Positions 32,033 through 41,445 of a DNA stretch of 64,000 nt are shown here, one piece after another. How positions within the stretch are numbered: the first letter of the stretch is position 1; every line of letters starts with the position of its first letter. The notes under the pieces are model-generated. The model was given only the letters and a program-made list of their open reading frames with translations, ran no database searches and was not told the DNA's origin. Location: the NCBI RefSeq assembly GCF_000599885.1, contig NZ_JFGT01000004.1:62001-126000 (forward strand). Reading direction: 5' to 3'. Source of the DNA: Pantoea sp. IMH (GTDB lineage: Bacteria; Pseudomonadota; Gammaproteobacteria; Enterobacterales; Enterobacteriaceae). The translations under genes were made by a program, and so were the position numbers.

Positions 32033-33511
32033 TTAACCAGCAACGGCAATACGCTTCATATCCGTCATATAGCCACGCAGCTTGCGGCCAACTGATTCAA
32101 TCGGATGGTGACGAATCGCTTCGTTAACATCGCGCAGCTGAGCATTATCCACCGCCGCCGAAGCTGCGGCTGCTTTGCCCAGATCGCCTGGCTGCAAGGT
32201 GGTCATAAACGCTTTCAGCAGCGGTACCGCGGCGTAAGAGAACAGGTAGTTGCCATATTCCGCCGTATCGGAGATGACCACGTTCATTTCATACAGGCGC
32301 TTACGGGCGATAGTGTTGGCAATCAGCGGCAGCTCGTGCAGGGATTCATAATAGGCTGACTCCTCAATGATGCCGGCATCCACCATGGTTTCGAACGCCA
32401 GTTCAACGCCTGCTTTCACCATGGCGATCATCAGCACGCCCTGATCGAAATAGTCCTGCTCGCCAATTTTACCTTCATACTGCGGTGCGGTTTCAAAGGC
32501 GGTTTTTCCGGTTTCTTCGCGCCAGCCTAGCAGTTTTTTATCGTCGTTCGCCCAGTCAGCCATCATGCCGGAAGAGAACTCGCCGGAGATGATGTCATCC
32601 ATATGTTTCTGGAACAGTGGCGCCATAATGGTCTTCAGCTGTTCTGACAGCGCGAACGCACGCACTTTTGCCGGATTAGACAGGCGATCCATCATCAGCG
32701 TGATGCCGCCCTGCTTCAGCGCTTCCGTTATCGTCTCCCAGCCAAACTGAATCAGTTTTTCAGCGTAAGCCGGATCGGTACCTTCCGCCACCAGCTTATC
32801 GAAGCAGAGCAGCGAGCCCGCCTGCAGCATACCGCACAGGATGGTTTGCTCGCCCATCAGATCCGATTTTACTTCAGCAACGAAGGAGGATTCCAGTACG
32901 CCAGCACGGTGACCACCGGTGGCCGCCGCCCAGGCTTTCGCAATGGCCATGCCTTCGCCTTTTGGATCGTTTTCCGGGTGAACCGCGATCAGCGTCGGCA
33001 CGCCAAAACCCCGTTTGTACTCTTCGCGCACTTCCGTGCCCGGACATTTTGGTGCAACCATCACCACAGTGATATCTTTACGCACCTGCTCGCCCACTTC
33101 CACAATGTTAAAGCCGTGCGAGTAACCCAGCGCCGCGCCCTCTTTCATCAGCGGCTGAACAGCCTGGACAACGGCGCTGTGCTGCTTGTCTGGCGTCAGG
33201 TTGACTACCAGATCGGCCTCAGGGATCAGCTCTTCATAAGTACCGACTTTAAAGCCGTTTTCCGTCGCCTTGCGCCATGAGGCACGTTTTTCAGCAATGG
33301 CCTCTTCACGCAGCGCATACGCAATGTCCAGACCAGAGTCGCGCATGTTAAGGCCCTGATTGAGACCCTGAGCACCACAGCCAACGATGACGACCTTTTT
33401 CCCTTTCAGGTAGCTCGCTTCATCTGCAAATTCTTCACGCGCCATAAAACGACATTTGCCTAACTGCGCTAACTGGTTGCGCAGGTTTAACGTGTTGAAA
33501 TAGTTAGCCAT
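32033..33511 (-). CDS. ilvC: Ketol-acid reductoisomerase (class II)
   Basis: Isomerises and reduces acetolactate or acetohydroxybutyrate in valine and isoleucine synthesis, using NADPH and Mg2+. The long class II form with 492 residues has a duplicated C-terminal knotted domain. The Rossmann motif is [20 protein letters not shown] near residue 40. It is a single gene divergent from its activator gene ilvY, as in E. coli, where substrates acting through IlvY induce it. Confidence 0.98.
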   Translation of the reverse strand: MANYFNTLNLRNQLAQLGKCRFMAREEFADEASYLKGKKVVIVGCGAQGLNQGLNMRDSGLDIAYALREEAIAEKRASWRKATENGFKVGTYEELIPEADLVVNLTPDKQHSAVVQAVQPLMKEGAALGYSHGFNIVEVGEQVRKDITVVMVAPKCPGTEVREEYKRGFGVPTLIAVHPENDPKGEGMAIAKAWAAATGGHRAGVLESSFVAEVKSDLMGEQTILCGMLQAGSLLCFDKLVAEGTDPAYAEKLIQFGWETITEALKQGGITLMMDRLSNPAKVRAFALSEQLKTIMAPLFQKHMDDIISGEFSSGMMADWANDDKKLLGWREETGKTAFETAPQYEGKIGEQDYFDQGVLMIAMVKAGVELAFETMVDAGIIEESAYYESLHELPLIANTIARKRLYEMNVVISDTAEYGNYLFSYAAVPLLKAFMTTLQPGDLGKAAAASAAVDNAQLRDVNEAIRHHPIESVGRKLRGYMTDMKRIAVAG

Positions 33512-33638
33512 GGATACTCCGTATAGGGTTATGTGGGTCTTTTAATAAGAGAGGGAGGCTGCGGTCTGCTCACCCTGTATAAACCTTATCATATGACAGG
33601 AAATGCATTGCTTAAATTGATATATTAACAAGATGATA

Positions 33639-33653
33639 TTGCAATAACTGCAA
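33639..33653. promoter_or_regulatory. Candidate IlvY operator
   Basis: TTGCA-ATAAC-TGCAA is a perfect dyad of the LysR T-N11-A type, 23 bp upstream of ilvY in the ilvC-ilvY divergent region. In E. coli IlvY binds two such sites, one over its own promoter and one beside the ilvC -35. A second, less perfect site may lie in the AT-rich stretch from 33605 to 33632. Confidence 0.55.
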
Positions 33654-33676
33654 CGTAAAAAAGAGGCCGCCATCGC

Positions 33677-34558
33677 ATGGATTTACGTGACCTGAAACTG
33701 TTCCTCCATCTGGCTGACAGCCGCCATTTTGGCCGCAGCGCCAGAGCTATACACGTCAGCCCGTCCACATTGTCACGGCAAATCCAGCGGCTGGAAGAGG
33801 ATCTCGGCCAGGCGCTGTTTCTGCGGGATAATCGCACCGTCACGCTGACCGATGCTGGCGAGCAGCTTCGTCAGTTTGCCCAGCATACGCTGTTGCAATA
33901 TCAGCACCTGCTCCATGCTATCGGCCAGAATGGCCCGTCGCTCAGCGGCGAGCTTCGCTTGTTTTGCTCTGTGACTGCGGCCTATAGCCATTTGCCGCCG
34001 ATCCTGGATCGTTTTCGCGCTGAGCATCCCCTTGTGGAAATTAAGCTAACCACCGGCGATGCCGCAGATGCCGTGGAGAAAGTACAGAGTACAGAAGCGG
34101 ATATTGCCATTGCCGGACGTCCTGAAACGCTGCCGGCCAGTATCGGTTTTACGCCGATTGGGCTTATCCCGCTAGTGCTGATTGCACCGGCGCTGCCCTG
34201 TCCGGTACGTAGCCAGGCGACAGCCGCAGAGCCAGACTGGGCTGAGGTTCCCTTTATTCTGCCCGACCAGGGTCCCGCAAGGCAGCGCATCGACTTATGG
34301 TTTCGCCGCCGCCGTATTCCCAATCCGTTGATTTACGCCACCGTAGCTGGCCACGAAGCGATCGTTTCTATGGTTGCGCTGGGATGTGGTATTGCGTTGC
34401 TGCCTGACGTTGTGCTGGAGAACAGTCCGGAGTCGGTGCGTAACCGTATTCTTGAGCTGGATAACGTGGAGATGGTCGCGCCATTTGAACTGGGCGTTTG
34501 TGTACAAAAAAAGCGGCTCAGTGAGCCGCTTATCGATGCGTTCTGGTCACTGATGTAA
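33677..34558 (+). CDS. ilvY: LysR-type activator IlvY
   Basis: Activates ilvC in response to acetolactate and acetohydroxybutyrate. It has 293 residues: N-terminal winged helix (MDLRDLKLFLHLADSRHFGRSA, then VSPSTLSRQIQRLEEDLGQ) and a periplasmic-binding-like effector domain from about residue 90. It is divergent from ilvC. Its last codons (KKRLSEPLIDAFW) lie over the terminator of the convergent ilv operon, and its stop touches the ilvA stop. Confidence 0.96.
   Translation: MDLRDLKLFLHLADSRHFGRSARAIHVSPSTLSRQIQRLEEDLGQALFLRDNRTVTLTDAGEQLRQFAQHTLLQYQHLLHAIGQNGPSLSGELRLFCSVTAAYSHLPPILDRFRAEHPLVEIKLTTGDAADAVEKVQSTEADIAIAGRPETLPASIGFTPIGLIPLVLIAPALPCPVRSQATAAEPDWAEVPFILPDQGPARQRIDLWFRRRRIPNPLIYATVAGHEAIVSMVALGCGIALLPDVVLENSPESVRNRILELDNVEMVAPFELGVCVQKKRLSEPLIDAFWSLM
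34506..34530 (-). terminator. ilvGMEDA terminator, inside the ilvY coding sequence
   Basis: On the minus strand AGCGGCTCACTGAGCCGCT (a near-perfect palindrome) is followed by seven T. It starts 29 bp after the ilvA stop and lies wholly within the 3' end of convergent ilvY. Confidence 0.88.
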
Positions 34559-36103
34559 CTAGCCTGCCAGAAAAAAGCTGAAGGCCGGGTTATTACTTTC
34601 GTCATGAAAATCATAGCCCAGCTCGGCCAGGTGCTCTTCAAACTGCGGCTCGCTGTCGCTCAGCTCAAAACCGGCCAGTACCCGTCCATAATCGGTGCCA
34701 TGGCTGCGATAGTGGAAAAGGGAAATGTTCCAGTGTGTGCCCAGCGTTTGCAGAAAGCGCAGCAGCGCCCCGGGCGATTCAGGAAACTCGAAGCTGAACA
34801 GACGCTCGCGCAGCGGTTTTGAAGGTCGTCCGCCAACCATATAGCGCACGTGTAGTTTGGCCATTTCATCATCAGAAAGATCGACGACGTTGTAGCCCCC
34901 TTCGCCCAGCTGCTGCAAAATTTCACCGCGCTCTTCCCGCCCACGCGTCAGCCGGACGCCCACAAAAATGCAGGCGCTATCGGCATTCGCATAGCGATAG
35001 TTGAACTCGGTAACCGAACGGCCTCCCAACAGCTGGCAAAACGTCAGGAAGCTGCCTTTCCGCTCCGGAATGGTGACGGCCAGCAGGGCTTCGCGCTGCT
35101 CACCCAGCTCACAACGCTCCGAGACATAACGTAAGCCGTGGAAGTTTACGTTTGCACCAGAGAGCACATGCGCAAGGCGTTCTCCCTTAATCTGATGCTG
35201 CTGGATATACTTTTTCATTCCGGCCAGCGCCAACGCCCCTGACGGCTCGGCTACCGCCCTGACATCCTCAAACAGATCCTTCATGGCAGCGCAGATAGCA
35301 TCGCTGTCGACAGTGATGATGTCATCCAGATACTGCTGGCACAGGCGGAACGTTTCATTGCCAATGCGTTTTACCGCCACGCCCTCAGCAAAACCGCCCA
35401 CACGAGGCAGATCCACCGGCTGGCCCGCTTCCAGTGCGGCCTTCAGACAGGCGGAGTCTTCGGCTTCGACAGCAATCACCTTAATTTGTGGCATCAGTTG
35501 CTTGATCAGCACGGCCACGCCAGCGGCAAGACCGCCGCCGCCCACCGGCACGAATACGCGATCGATGTGCGCATCCTGCTGTAGCAGCTCCATCGCCAGC
35601 GTTCCCTGACCGGCAATAACCATCGGGTGATCGAACGGTGGAACAAAGGTGTAACCCTGCTGCTGCGCCAGCTCTATCGCTTTCGCTTTCGCTTCGTCAA
35701 AGTTAGCGCCGAACAGATAAGCCTCACCGCCAAACGCCCGCACCGCATCCACTTTAATATCTGCAGTGGTTACCGGCATCACAATCAGCGATTTTATTCC
35801 CAGACGCGTTGCCGACAGCGCCACGCCTTGCGCATGGTTTCCCGCTGAAGCGGTAATGACGCCATGAGCCTTCTGTTCCTCATTAAGCGTGGCAATCATG
35901 GCGTAAGCACCGCGCAGCTTAAAGCTGTGTACCGGTTGCCGATCCTCACGCTTAACCAGAATGGTGTTACCCAGGCGGGAAGAGATTTTCTCCATCTTTT
36001 GCAATGGAGTGACCTGCGCCACTTCATACACCGGCGCGCGCAACACCGCACGCAGATACTCTGCGCCGCAGGGTTCGTCAGATAGCGGTTGAGACTCAGC
36101 CAT
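34559..36103 (-). CDS. ilvA: Threonine deaminase (biosynthetic)
   Basis: First step of isoleucine synthesis: threonine to 2-oxobutanoate and ammonia, inhibited by isoleucine. It has 514 residues, the E. coli length. The N-terminal PLP domain has the Schiff-base Lys62 in HSFKLRGAYA, the SAGNHAQGVA loop and PVGGGGLAAG. Two ACT-like regulatory subdomains follow in about residues 330-510. It is the last gene of ilvLGMEDA, four bases after ilvD. Confidence 0.98.
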   Translation of the reverse strand: MAESQPLSDEPCGAEYLRAVLRAPVYEVAQVTPLQKMEKISSRLGNTILVKREDRQPVHSFKLRGAYAMIATLNEEQKAHGVITASAGNHAQGVALSATRLGIKSLIVMPVTTADIKVDAVRAFGGEAYLFGANFDEAKAKAIELAQQQGYTFVPPFDHPMVIAGQGTLAMELLQQDAHIDRVFVPVGGGGLAAGVAVLIKQLMPQIKVIAVEAEDSACLKAALEAGQPVDLPRVGGFAEGVAVKRIGNETFRLCQQYLDDIITVDSDAICAAMKDLFEDVRAVAEPSGALALAGMKKYIQQHQIKGERLAHVLSGANVNFHGLRYVSERCELGEQREALLAVTIPERKGSFLTFCQLLGGRSVTEFNYRYANADSACIFVGVRLTRGREERGEILQQLGEGGYNVVDLSDDEMAKLHVRYMVGGRPSKPLRERLFSFEFPESPGALLRFLQTLGTHWNISLFHYRSHGTDYGRVLAGFELSDSEPQFEEHLAELGYDFHDESNNPAFSFFLAG

Positions 36104-36106
36104 GCG

Positions 36107-37957
36107 TCAGCCTCCCAGCTTGCTCTTGTCGCGAACGGCGCCTTTATCCGCGCTGGTGGCCAGCAGGGCATAAGCACGCAGAGCAAAGGAAACTTCCCGC
36201 TCACGATTGTGAGGCGTATAAGCCGCATCTCCTCGTGCTTCTTCCTCTTCACGGCGGGCGTGCAGCTCATTAGCAGGCACATCTACCTTGATGCCGCGAT
36301 TTGGAATATCGATATCAATAATGTCACCGTCCTTCACCAGGGCTATCGTACCGCCGCTGGCGGCTTCCGGTGAAACATGGCCGATGGACAGGCCAGAAGT
36401 CCCACCAGAGAAGCGACCGTCAGTGATCAACGCGCAGCTTTTGCCCAGGCCCATCGACTTCAGATAGGTCGTCGGATAAAGCATTTCCTGCATTCCCGGT
36501 CCGCCTTTCGGCCCTTCATAACGGATCACAACGACATCGCCCGCCACAACTTTCCCGCCCAGAATGGCCTCTACGGCATCGTCCTGACTTTCGTAGACTT
36601 TGGCCGGGCCGCGGAAGGTGTGACTCTCTTTTTCCACCCCAGCCGTTTTAACGATACAGCCATCTTCCGCAAGGTTACCGTACAGCACGGCCAGGCCACC
36701 GTCCTGACTGTAGGCAAATTCTCGGGTACGAATACAGCCTTCCTGACGATCGTCATCCAGCGTATCCCAGCGGCAGTCCTGCGAGAATGCCTGAGTGGTA
36801 CGGATGCCTGCCGGTCCCGCACGGAACATTTTTTTCACTTCTTCGTCTTTGGTCAGCATGATGTCGTACTGATCCAGCGTCTCCTGAAGCGTCAGGCCCA
36901 GTACGTTACGGACGTCTTGATTCATCAGACCAGCCCGGCTCAGCTCACCAAGGATACCGAAGACGCCGCCAGCGCGGTGAACATCTTCCATGTGATATTT
37001 CGGCGTACTGGGTGCCACTTTGCACAGGTGAGGCACTTTCCGTGACAGGCGGTCAATATCAGACATATTAAAATCGATATCGCCTTCCAGCGCAGCGGCC
37101 AGCAGGTGCAGCACGGTATTGGTGGAGCCACCCATAGCGATATCCAGCGTCATGGCATTCTCGAACGCCGCTTTACTGGCGATGTGGCGCGGCAGCGCAC
37201 TCTCATCGTCCTGCTGATAGTAGCGTTTGGCTAACTCCACAATGCGTTTACCGGCATTCAGGAACAGCGCTTTACGATCGGCGTGCGTCGCCAGCAACGA
37301 GCCGTTACCCGGCTGGGACAGGCCCAGCGCTTCAGTCAGGCAGTTCATTGAGTTGGCGGTGAACATGCCTGAACAGGAACCACAGGTAGGACAGGCAGAG
37401 CGTTCAATTTGCTCACTATCGGCATCGCTGACGTTCGGGTTCGCTCCCTGAATCATCGCATCGACCAGATCCAGTTTGATGATTTTATCAGAGAGCTTGG
37501 TTTTACCGGCCTCCATAGGACCGCCGGAAACGAAAATCACCGGAATATTCAGACGCAGGGAAGCCATCAGCATTCCCGGGGTAATTTTATCGCAGTTGGA
37601 GATACAGACCATCGCGTCAGCACAGTGCGCATTCACCATGTACTCGACGGAATCTGCAATCAGCTCACGCGACGGCAGGGAGTAAAGCATGCCGCCATGC
37701 CCCATCGCGATCCCATCATCCACCGCAATGGTATTGAACTCTTTTGCCACGCCGCCGGATGCTTCAATCTGTTCGGCAACCAGTTTTCCCATATCGCGCA
37801 GGTGAACGTGGCCCGGCACGAACTGGGTAAATGAGTTAACTACCGCAATGATGGGCTTACCGAAATCGCCATCGGTCATTCCGGTTGCGCGCCAAAGGGC
37901 ACGGGCGCCGGCCATATTGCGGCCATGGGTGGTGGTAGCGGAACGTAACTTAGGCAT
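36107..37957 (-). CDS. ilvD: Dihydroxy-acid dehydratase
   Basis: Dehydrates the diols from IlvC to branched 2-oxo acids, using an Fe-S cluster. It has 616 residues. Cluster-ligand cysteines are at Cys122 (NCDKITPG) and Cys195 ([18 protein letters not shown]), with the conserved [19 protein letters not shown] near the C-terminus. The gene is separated from ilvE by 59 bp holding a hairpin, and from ilvA by 3 bp. Confidence 0.98.
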   Translation of the reverse strand: MPKLRSATTTHGRNMAGARALWRATGMTDGDFGKPIIAVVNSFTQFVPGHVHLRDMGKLVAEQIEASGGVAKEFNTIAVDDGIAMGHGGMLYSLPSRELIADSVEYMVNAHCADAMVCISNCDKITPGMLMASLRLNIPVIFVSGGPMEAGKTKLSDKIIKLDLVDAMIQGANPNVSDADSEQIERSACPTCGSCSGMFTANSMNCLTEALGLSQPGNGSLLATHADRKALFLNAGKRIVELAKRYYQQDDESALPRHIASKAAFENAMTLDIAMGGSTNTVLHLLAAALEGDIDFNMSDIDRLSRKVPHLCKVAPSTPKYHMEDVHRAGGVFGILGELSRAGLMNQDVRNVLGLTLQETLDQYDIMLTKDEEVKKMFRAGPAGIRTTQAFSQDCRWDTLDDDRQEGCIRTREFAYSQDGGLAVLYGNLAEDGCIVKTAGVEKESHTFRGPAKVYESQDDAVEAILGGKVVAGDVVVIRYEGPKGGPGMQEMLYPTTYLKSMGLGKSCALITDGRFSGGTSGLSIGHVSPEAASGGTIALVKDGDIIDIDIPNRGIKVDVPANELHARREEEEARGDAAYTPHNREREVSFALRAYALLATSADKGAVRDKSKLGG

Positions 37958-37983
37958 GCTCTTACTCCAGAATCAGGTAGTGC

Positions 37984-38005
37984 GCGGGCGTCAGATGACG
38001 CCCGC
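37984..38005 (-). other. Intercistronic hairpin between ilvE and ilvD
   Basis: GCGGGCGTCA-GA-TGACGCCCGC is a perfect inverted repeat (effective stem of 7 bp or more) without a T tract. In the ilvGMEDA mRNA it would form a stable hairpin that could affect RNA decay or ilvD expression. Confidence 0.5.
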
Positions 38006-38016
38006 TCATAGATTTA

Positions 38017-38943
38017 TTATGGGTTAACCGAATCCAGCCAGCCCCATTTGTCTTCCGTTTCGCCAGTAAACAGGCCGAAGAAGGCTGCCTGAATGCGGGC
38101 GGTAACCGGGCCGCGCTTACCTTCTCCAACTTTTATGCCGTCAACGCTGCGCACCGGCGTGATTTCAGCAGCAGTACCGGACATAAAGATTTCGTCGGCC
38201 AGGTAGAGCGATTCGCGTGACAGCACCTGCTCGCGGACTTCGATGCCCAGGTCTTTGGCTAACTTAATGATCGCATCACGGGTAATGCCTGGCAGTGCAG
38301 AAGAAGTGAATGGTGGGGTGAACAGAATGCCGTCTTTGATTTCAAACAGGTTCTCACCGGCACCTTCAGAGACGTAGCCCTGGGTATCGAGCGCGATCCC
38401 TTCCTGATAGCCGTGACGGCGCGCTTCGCTGCCGACCAGCAGGGAGGAAAGATAATTACCGCCCGCTTTCGCTGCGGTTGGAATGGTATTCGGAGCAACG
38501 CGGTTCCAGGAGGACACCATGGCATCAATTCCCTGCTCCAGTGCTTCCGGGCCCAGATAGGCACCCCATGGGAAGGCGGCGATAATCACATCAGTGCTGA
38601 ATCCTTCAGGCGGGTTAACACCAAGCCCTACATCACCCACAAACACCAGCGGACGAATATAGGCGCTTTTCAGCTTATTGACGCGAAGCACTTCCCGGCA
38701 GGCTTCCATCAGTTCATCAACGCTCTGAGTGACGGGAAAGCGATAAATTTTTGCAGAATCGTGCAGACGCTGCATATGTTCACGATGGCGGAAGACTACC
38801 GGGCCTTTGTGCGAGTCGTAGCAGCGGACGCCTTCAAAGACAGACGTACCGTAATGCAGTGCATGAGACATGACGCTGACTTTCGCATCTTCCCATTTAA
38901 CCATCTCGCCATTGAACCAGATAAAGTCAGCTTTCTTCGTCAT
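38017..38943 (-). CDS. ilvE: Branched-chain amino acid aminotransferase
   Basis: Last step of Leu, Ile and Val synthesis, with glutamate as amino donor. It has 308 residues of PLP fold type IV. The Schiff-base Lys159 lies in TAAKAGGNYLSS, and the phosphate-binding FMSGTAAEITPV is near residue 255. It follows ilvM after 18 bp. Confidence 0.98.
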   Translation of the reverse strand: MTKKADFIWFNGEMVKWEDAKVSVMSHALHYGTSVFEGVRCYDSHKGPVVFRHREHMQRLHDSAKIYRFPVTQSVDELMEACREVLRVNKLKSAYIRPLVFVGDVGLGVNPPEGFSTDVIIAAFPWGAYLGPEALEQGIDAMVSSWNRVAPNTIPTAAKAGGNYLSSLLVGSEARRHGYQEGIALDTQGYVSEGAGENLFEIKDGILFTPPFTSSALPGITRDAIIKLAKDLGIEVREQVLSRESLYLADEIFMSGTAAEITPVRSVDGIKVGEGKRGPVTARIQAAFFGLFTGETEDKWGWLDSVNP

Positions 38944-38961
38944 TCTTATTTCCTTTCGCGC

Positions 38962-39219
38962 TCAGGCGCGGATTTGTTGTGTTGTCTGTTGTTGAATCTG
39001 GACGTATGCAACATCCATCAGCTTGCTTAACTGCGTTGACAGTAAATCGACAGAGCGCGGGCTGGCAATGGTCATTTCAATATTAATGTTGTCAGCGTTC
39101 GTTCCCGACGCCATATTCATGGCACAAATCTGGAAACCACGGTGACGGACGACGCGCAGGATGCGCTCCAGAATTTCAGGGCGGAAGCGGGCTTCGATAG
39201 ATAACTGATGCTGCATCAT
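38962..39219 (-). CDS. ilvM: Acetolactate synthase II small subunit
   Basis: Regulatory subunit for IlvG. It has 85 residues with one ACT domain: [23 protein letters not shown] shortened at the C-terminus, as usual for IlvM. E. coli IlvM has 87 residues. Overlaps ilvG by four bases. Confidence 0.96.
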   Translation of the reverse strand: MMQHQLSIEARFRPEILERILRVVRHRGFQICAMNMASGTNADNINIEMTIASPRSVDLLSTQLSKLMDVAYVQIQQQTTQQIRA

Positions 39220-40862
39220 GAGATTTTCTCCATCATATTTTCATTGCTGGCGCCGGGCGGCACCAGTGGCCAGACGTTCTCATCTTCGTCAATAGCAACG
39301 TGGAGCATGTATGGCCCTTCACTGTGCAGCAAAGCGTCTAATGCGGCGTCGACCTGGTCTTTACGGGTGATACGCTGTCCCGGAATATCAAAAGCACTGG
39401 CCAGCGTGAGGAAGTCGGGATTATCGGACAGATTGGTTTCGCTATAGCGTTCAGAGAAAAAGAGCTGCTGCCACTGACGAACCATGCCTAAGCGCTGGTT
39501 ATCCATCAGTACGATTTTTACCGGCAGTTTTTTACGTTTGATCGTGCCCAGCTCCTGCACATTCATCATGAAGGAACCGTCACCGGATACGCAGATAACC
39601 GTATCTTCGGGGCGGGCAACCTGCGCACCTACCGCAGCAGGCAGACCAAAGCCCATGGTTCCCAGTCCGCTGGAAGTAATGAAATTTTCAGGGCGGGTAA
39701 AGGTCATATGCTGAGCAGTCCACATCTGATGCTGGCCCACATCGGTCGTGACGACAGCATTGTCAGGTTTACGCACCGAGAGCTGCTTCAGAAACAGAGG
39801 AGCGAAAATCGCCTCGCCGGGATGATCGTAACGCCAGCCGTGGTTGGCTTTGAGCGCCTGAACATGTTCACGCCATGCGTCTATTTCGATGGGATGATAA
39901 AGTTCCGGCAGCATTTTGTTGAGGTTGCCACGCAGCGCGATATGCGCCAGCCGCAGTTTGTTCAGCTCAGCGGGATCGATATCCATATGGATCACGTTGG
40001 CATGAGGGGCGAAAGTGTTCAGCTTGCCGGTAACACGATCGTCAAAACGTGCCCCTACCGCAATCAGCAAATCGCACTGCTGAACGGCATAATTAGCGGC
40101 CTTGGTGCCATGCATACCTAGCATGCCCAGGTAATAGGGATCTTCAGCCTCTGGTGTTCCGAGTCCTTTTAACGTGGCAACGACGGGAATACCTGTCTCT
40201 CTGGCAAACGCGCGGAATGTGTCCACCGCACCCGCCATTCCAACACCGCCGCCTACGTACAACACCGGCTTTTTTGACCCGGCCAGCATGGCTCGCGCTT
40301 GCTGAAGCGCTTGAGAAGGATGTTCCTCTTCGTCAACAACAGGCAACAGATGCGCCGTCAGATCACCGCAGGCTAACTGAATATCTTTTGGAATATCAAT
40401 CAGCACCGGCCCCGGACGGCCAGAGGTTGCGATGGCAAAGGCTTCGGCCATAATCTCGGGCAGTTCATCCAGCGAAGTCACCATAAAGCTGTGCTTGGTA
40501 CAGGCCAGCGACAAACCGAGGACGTCAATTTCCTGAAACGCATCGGTACCGATAAACGCAGAAGAAACCTGACCGGTGATCGCCACAACAGGAACAGAAT
40601 CCATCATCGCATCTGCAAGTCCGGTGATGAGGTTGGTCGCCCCGGGGCCAGATGTAGCGATGCAGACGCCCACTTTTCCCGTTGAACGGGCATAGCCGAT
40701 TGCTGCCATGGCTGCACCCTGCTCATGACGGCACAGCAGGTGATCCACGCCGCCATCATAGAGGGCATCATAGACCGGCATGATTGCACCACCCGGATAG
40801 CCGAAAACTGTTCCGACACCCTGCGCGCGCAAAGCTTGAACCACCCATTGAGCACCATTCAT
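39216..40862 (-). CDS. ilvG: Acetolactate synthase II large subunit (intact)
   Basis: Thiamine-diphosphate enzyme that makes acetolactate and acetohydroxybutyrate. AHAS II is valine-resistant in the family. It has 548 residues without interruption, unlike the frameshifted ilvG of E. coli K-12. Seen: catalytic Glu in [15 protein letters not shown] (near residue 47), and the ThDP motif [12 protein letters not shown]...NN equivalent ending DNQRLGMV. It follows the ilvL attenuator. Confidence 0.98.
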   Translation of the reverse strand: MNGAQWVVQALRAQGVGTVFGYPGGAIMPVYDALYDGGVDHLLCRHEQGAAMAAIGYARSTGKVGVCIATSGPGATNLITGLADAMMDSVPVVAITGQVSSAFIGTDAFQEIDVLGLSLACTKHSFMVTSLDELPEIMAEAFAIATSGRPGPVLIDIPKDIQLACGDLTAHLLPVVDEEEHPSQALQQARAMLAGSKKPVLYVGGGVGMAGAVDTFRAFARETGIPVVATLKGLGTPEAEDPYYLGMLGMHGTKAANYAVQQCDLLIAVGARFDDRVTGKLNTFAPHANVIHMDIDPAELNKLRLAHIALRGNLNKMLPELYHPIEIDAWREHVQALKANHGWRYDHPGEAIFAPLFLKQLSVRKPDNAVVTTDVGQHQMWTAQHMTFTRPENFITSSGLGTMGFGLPAAVGAQVARPEDTVICVSGDGSFMMNVQELGTIKRKKLPVKIVLMDNQRLGMVRQWQQLFFSERYSETNLSDNPDFLTLASAFDIPGQRITRKDQVDAALDALLHSEGPYMLHVAIDEDENVWPLVPPGASNENMMEKIS

Positions 40863-40945
40863 AGTTATTTCCTCGTCTCTTTTCGGAAGAAACAGAATTT
40901 TATTCTACTGCTCATTTTCTGCCTCGCTGTCACTGCTAGTCTGCC

Positions 40946-40980
40946 AAAAAAAAACCCCCGGACCTTTCGGTGCGGGGGTT
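40946..40980 (-). terminator. ilv attenuator
   Basis: On the minus strand AACCCCCGCACC-GAAA-GGTCCGGGGGTT, followed by nine T, 22 bp after the ilvL stop. This is the terminator arm of the ilvGMEDA attenuator. Confidence 0.95.
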
Positions 40981-41002
40981 CTTTCGAAATCAGGCTTGAT
41001 TT

Positions 41003-41101
41003 TTAAGCCTTTCTTCCTCCGAGCGTAGCCCCGCACGGCGTGATAATAATCACGACGACGCTAATGATGACCAGGCTTAGGACTCGTAGAAGGGCTTTCA
41101 T
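41003..41101 (-). CDS. ilvL: ilvGMEDA operon leader peptide
   Basis: A 32-residue leader peptide starting MKALLRVLSLVIISVVV and ending GGRKA. It contains 5 Leu, 5 Val and 5 Ile, with runs VVV and III, so ribosome stalling reports shortage of the three amino acids and prevents the downstream attenuator from forming. E. coli IlvL is also 32 residues and matches at most positions. It is too short to be found by ordinary gene prediction. Confidence 0.96.
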   Translation of the reverse strand: MKALLRVLSLVIISVVVIIITPCGATLGGRKA

Positions 41102-41143
41102 TTGGATTCAATAGTTTCGCTTGTTCGAAGTAATGTCTACAGA

Positions 41144-41171
41144 GTTATCACAGTTAGCGATCAGACTTCAA
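41144..41171 (-). promoter_or_regulatory. Candidate ilvL promoter
   Basis: On the minus strand TTGAAG (41171-41166) and GATAAC (41149-41144) are 16 bp apart, about 45 bp before ilvL. The sequence upstream is strongly AT-rich, as in the UP and IHF region of E. coli ilvGp2. The assignment is tentative. Confidence 0.45.
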
Positions 41172-41445
41172 CTTTTTTCATGACTTTATTTTACGTTCCG
41201 GAGCTGATTTTTCTAAAAAAGCAAAATTAATCAATGGATAGTGACAATGGTGAAAAATATTCATAGCGGACTTGATATAACGACTTAGCTTCTTCAGCGA
41301 CGTTATTTTTCTGAGGCTGTAGGGAGTTATTTCTGCAAATTTGTTATGTCAGCTGACATCTTTGCGGCCACTCACTAAAACAGCAACGCTGATTCTGGCC
41401 CAGCACGCTTTTTTTATACAAGCTGGGAAAAAACAAGGAGCGTTT
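41172..41445. other. AT-rich region between ilvL and yifB
   Basis: No gene seen. The AT-rich part nearest ilvL (41175-41280) is where IHF and UP elements act in E. coli. The yifB promoter should lie in 41280-41430, but I cannot fix it; a TTG-started frame extending yifB upstream to 41341 was rejected. Confidence 0.4.

Noticed and set aside
41341..41445. Longer YifB starting at TTG 41341
   Set aside because: The added residues match no family member, and an ATG at 41446 with AAGGAG gives the usual N-terminus.
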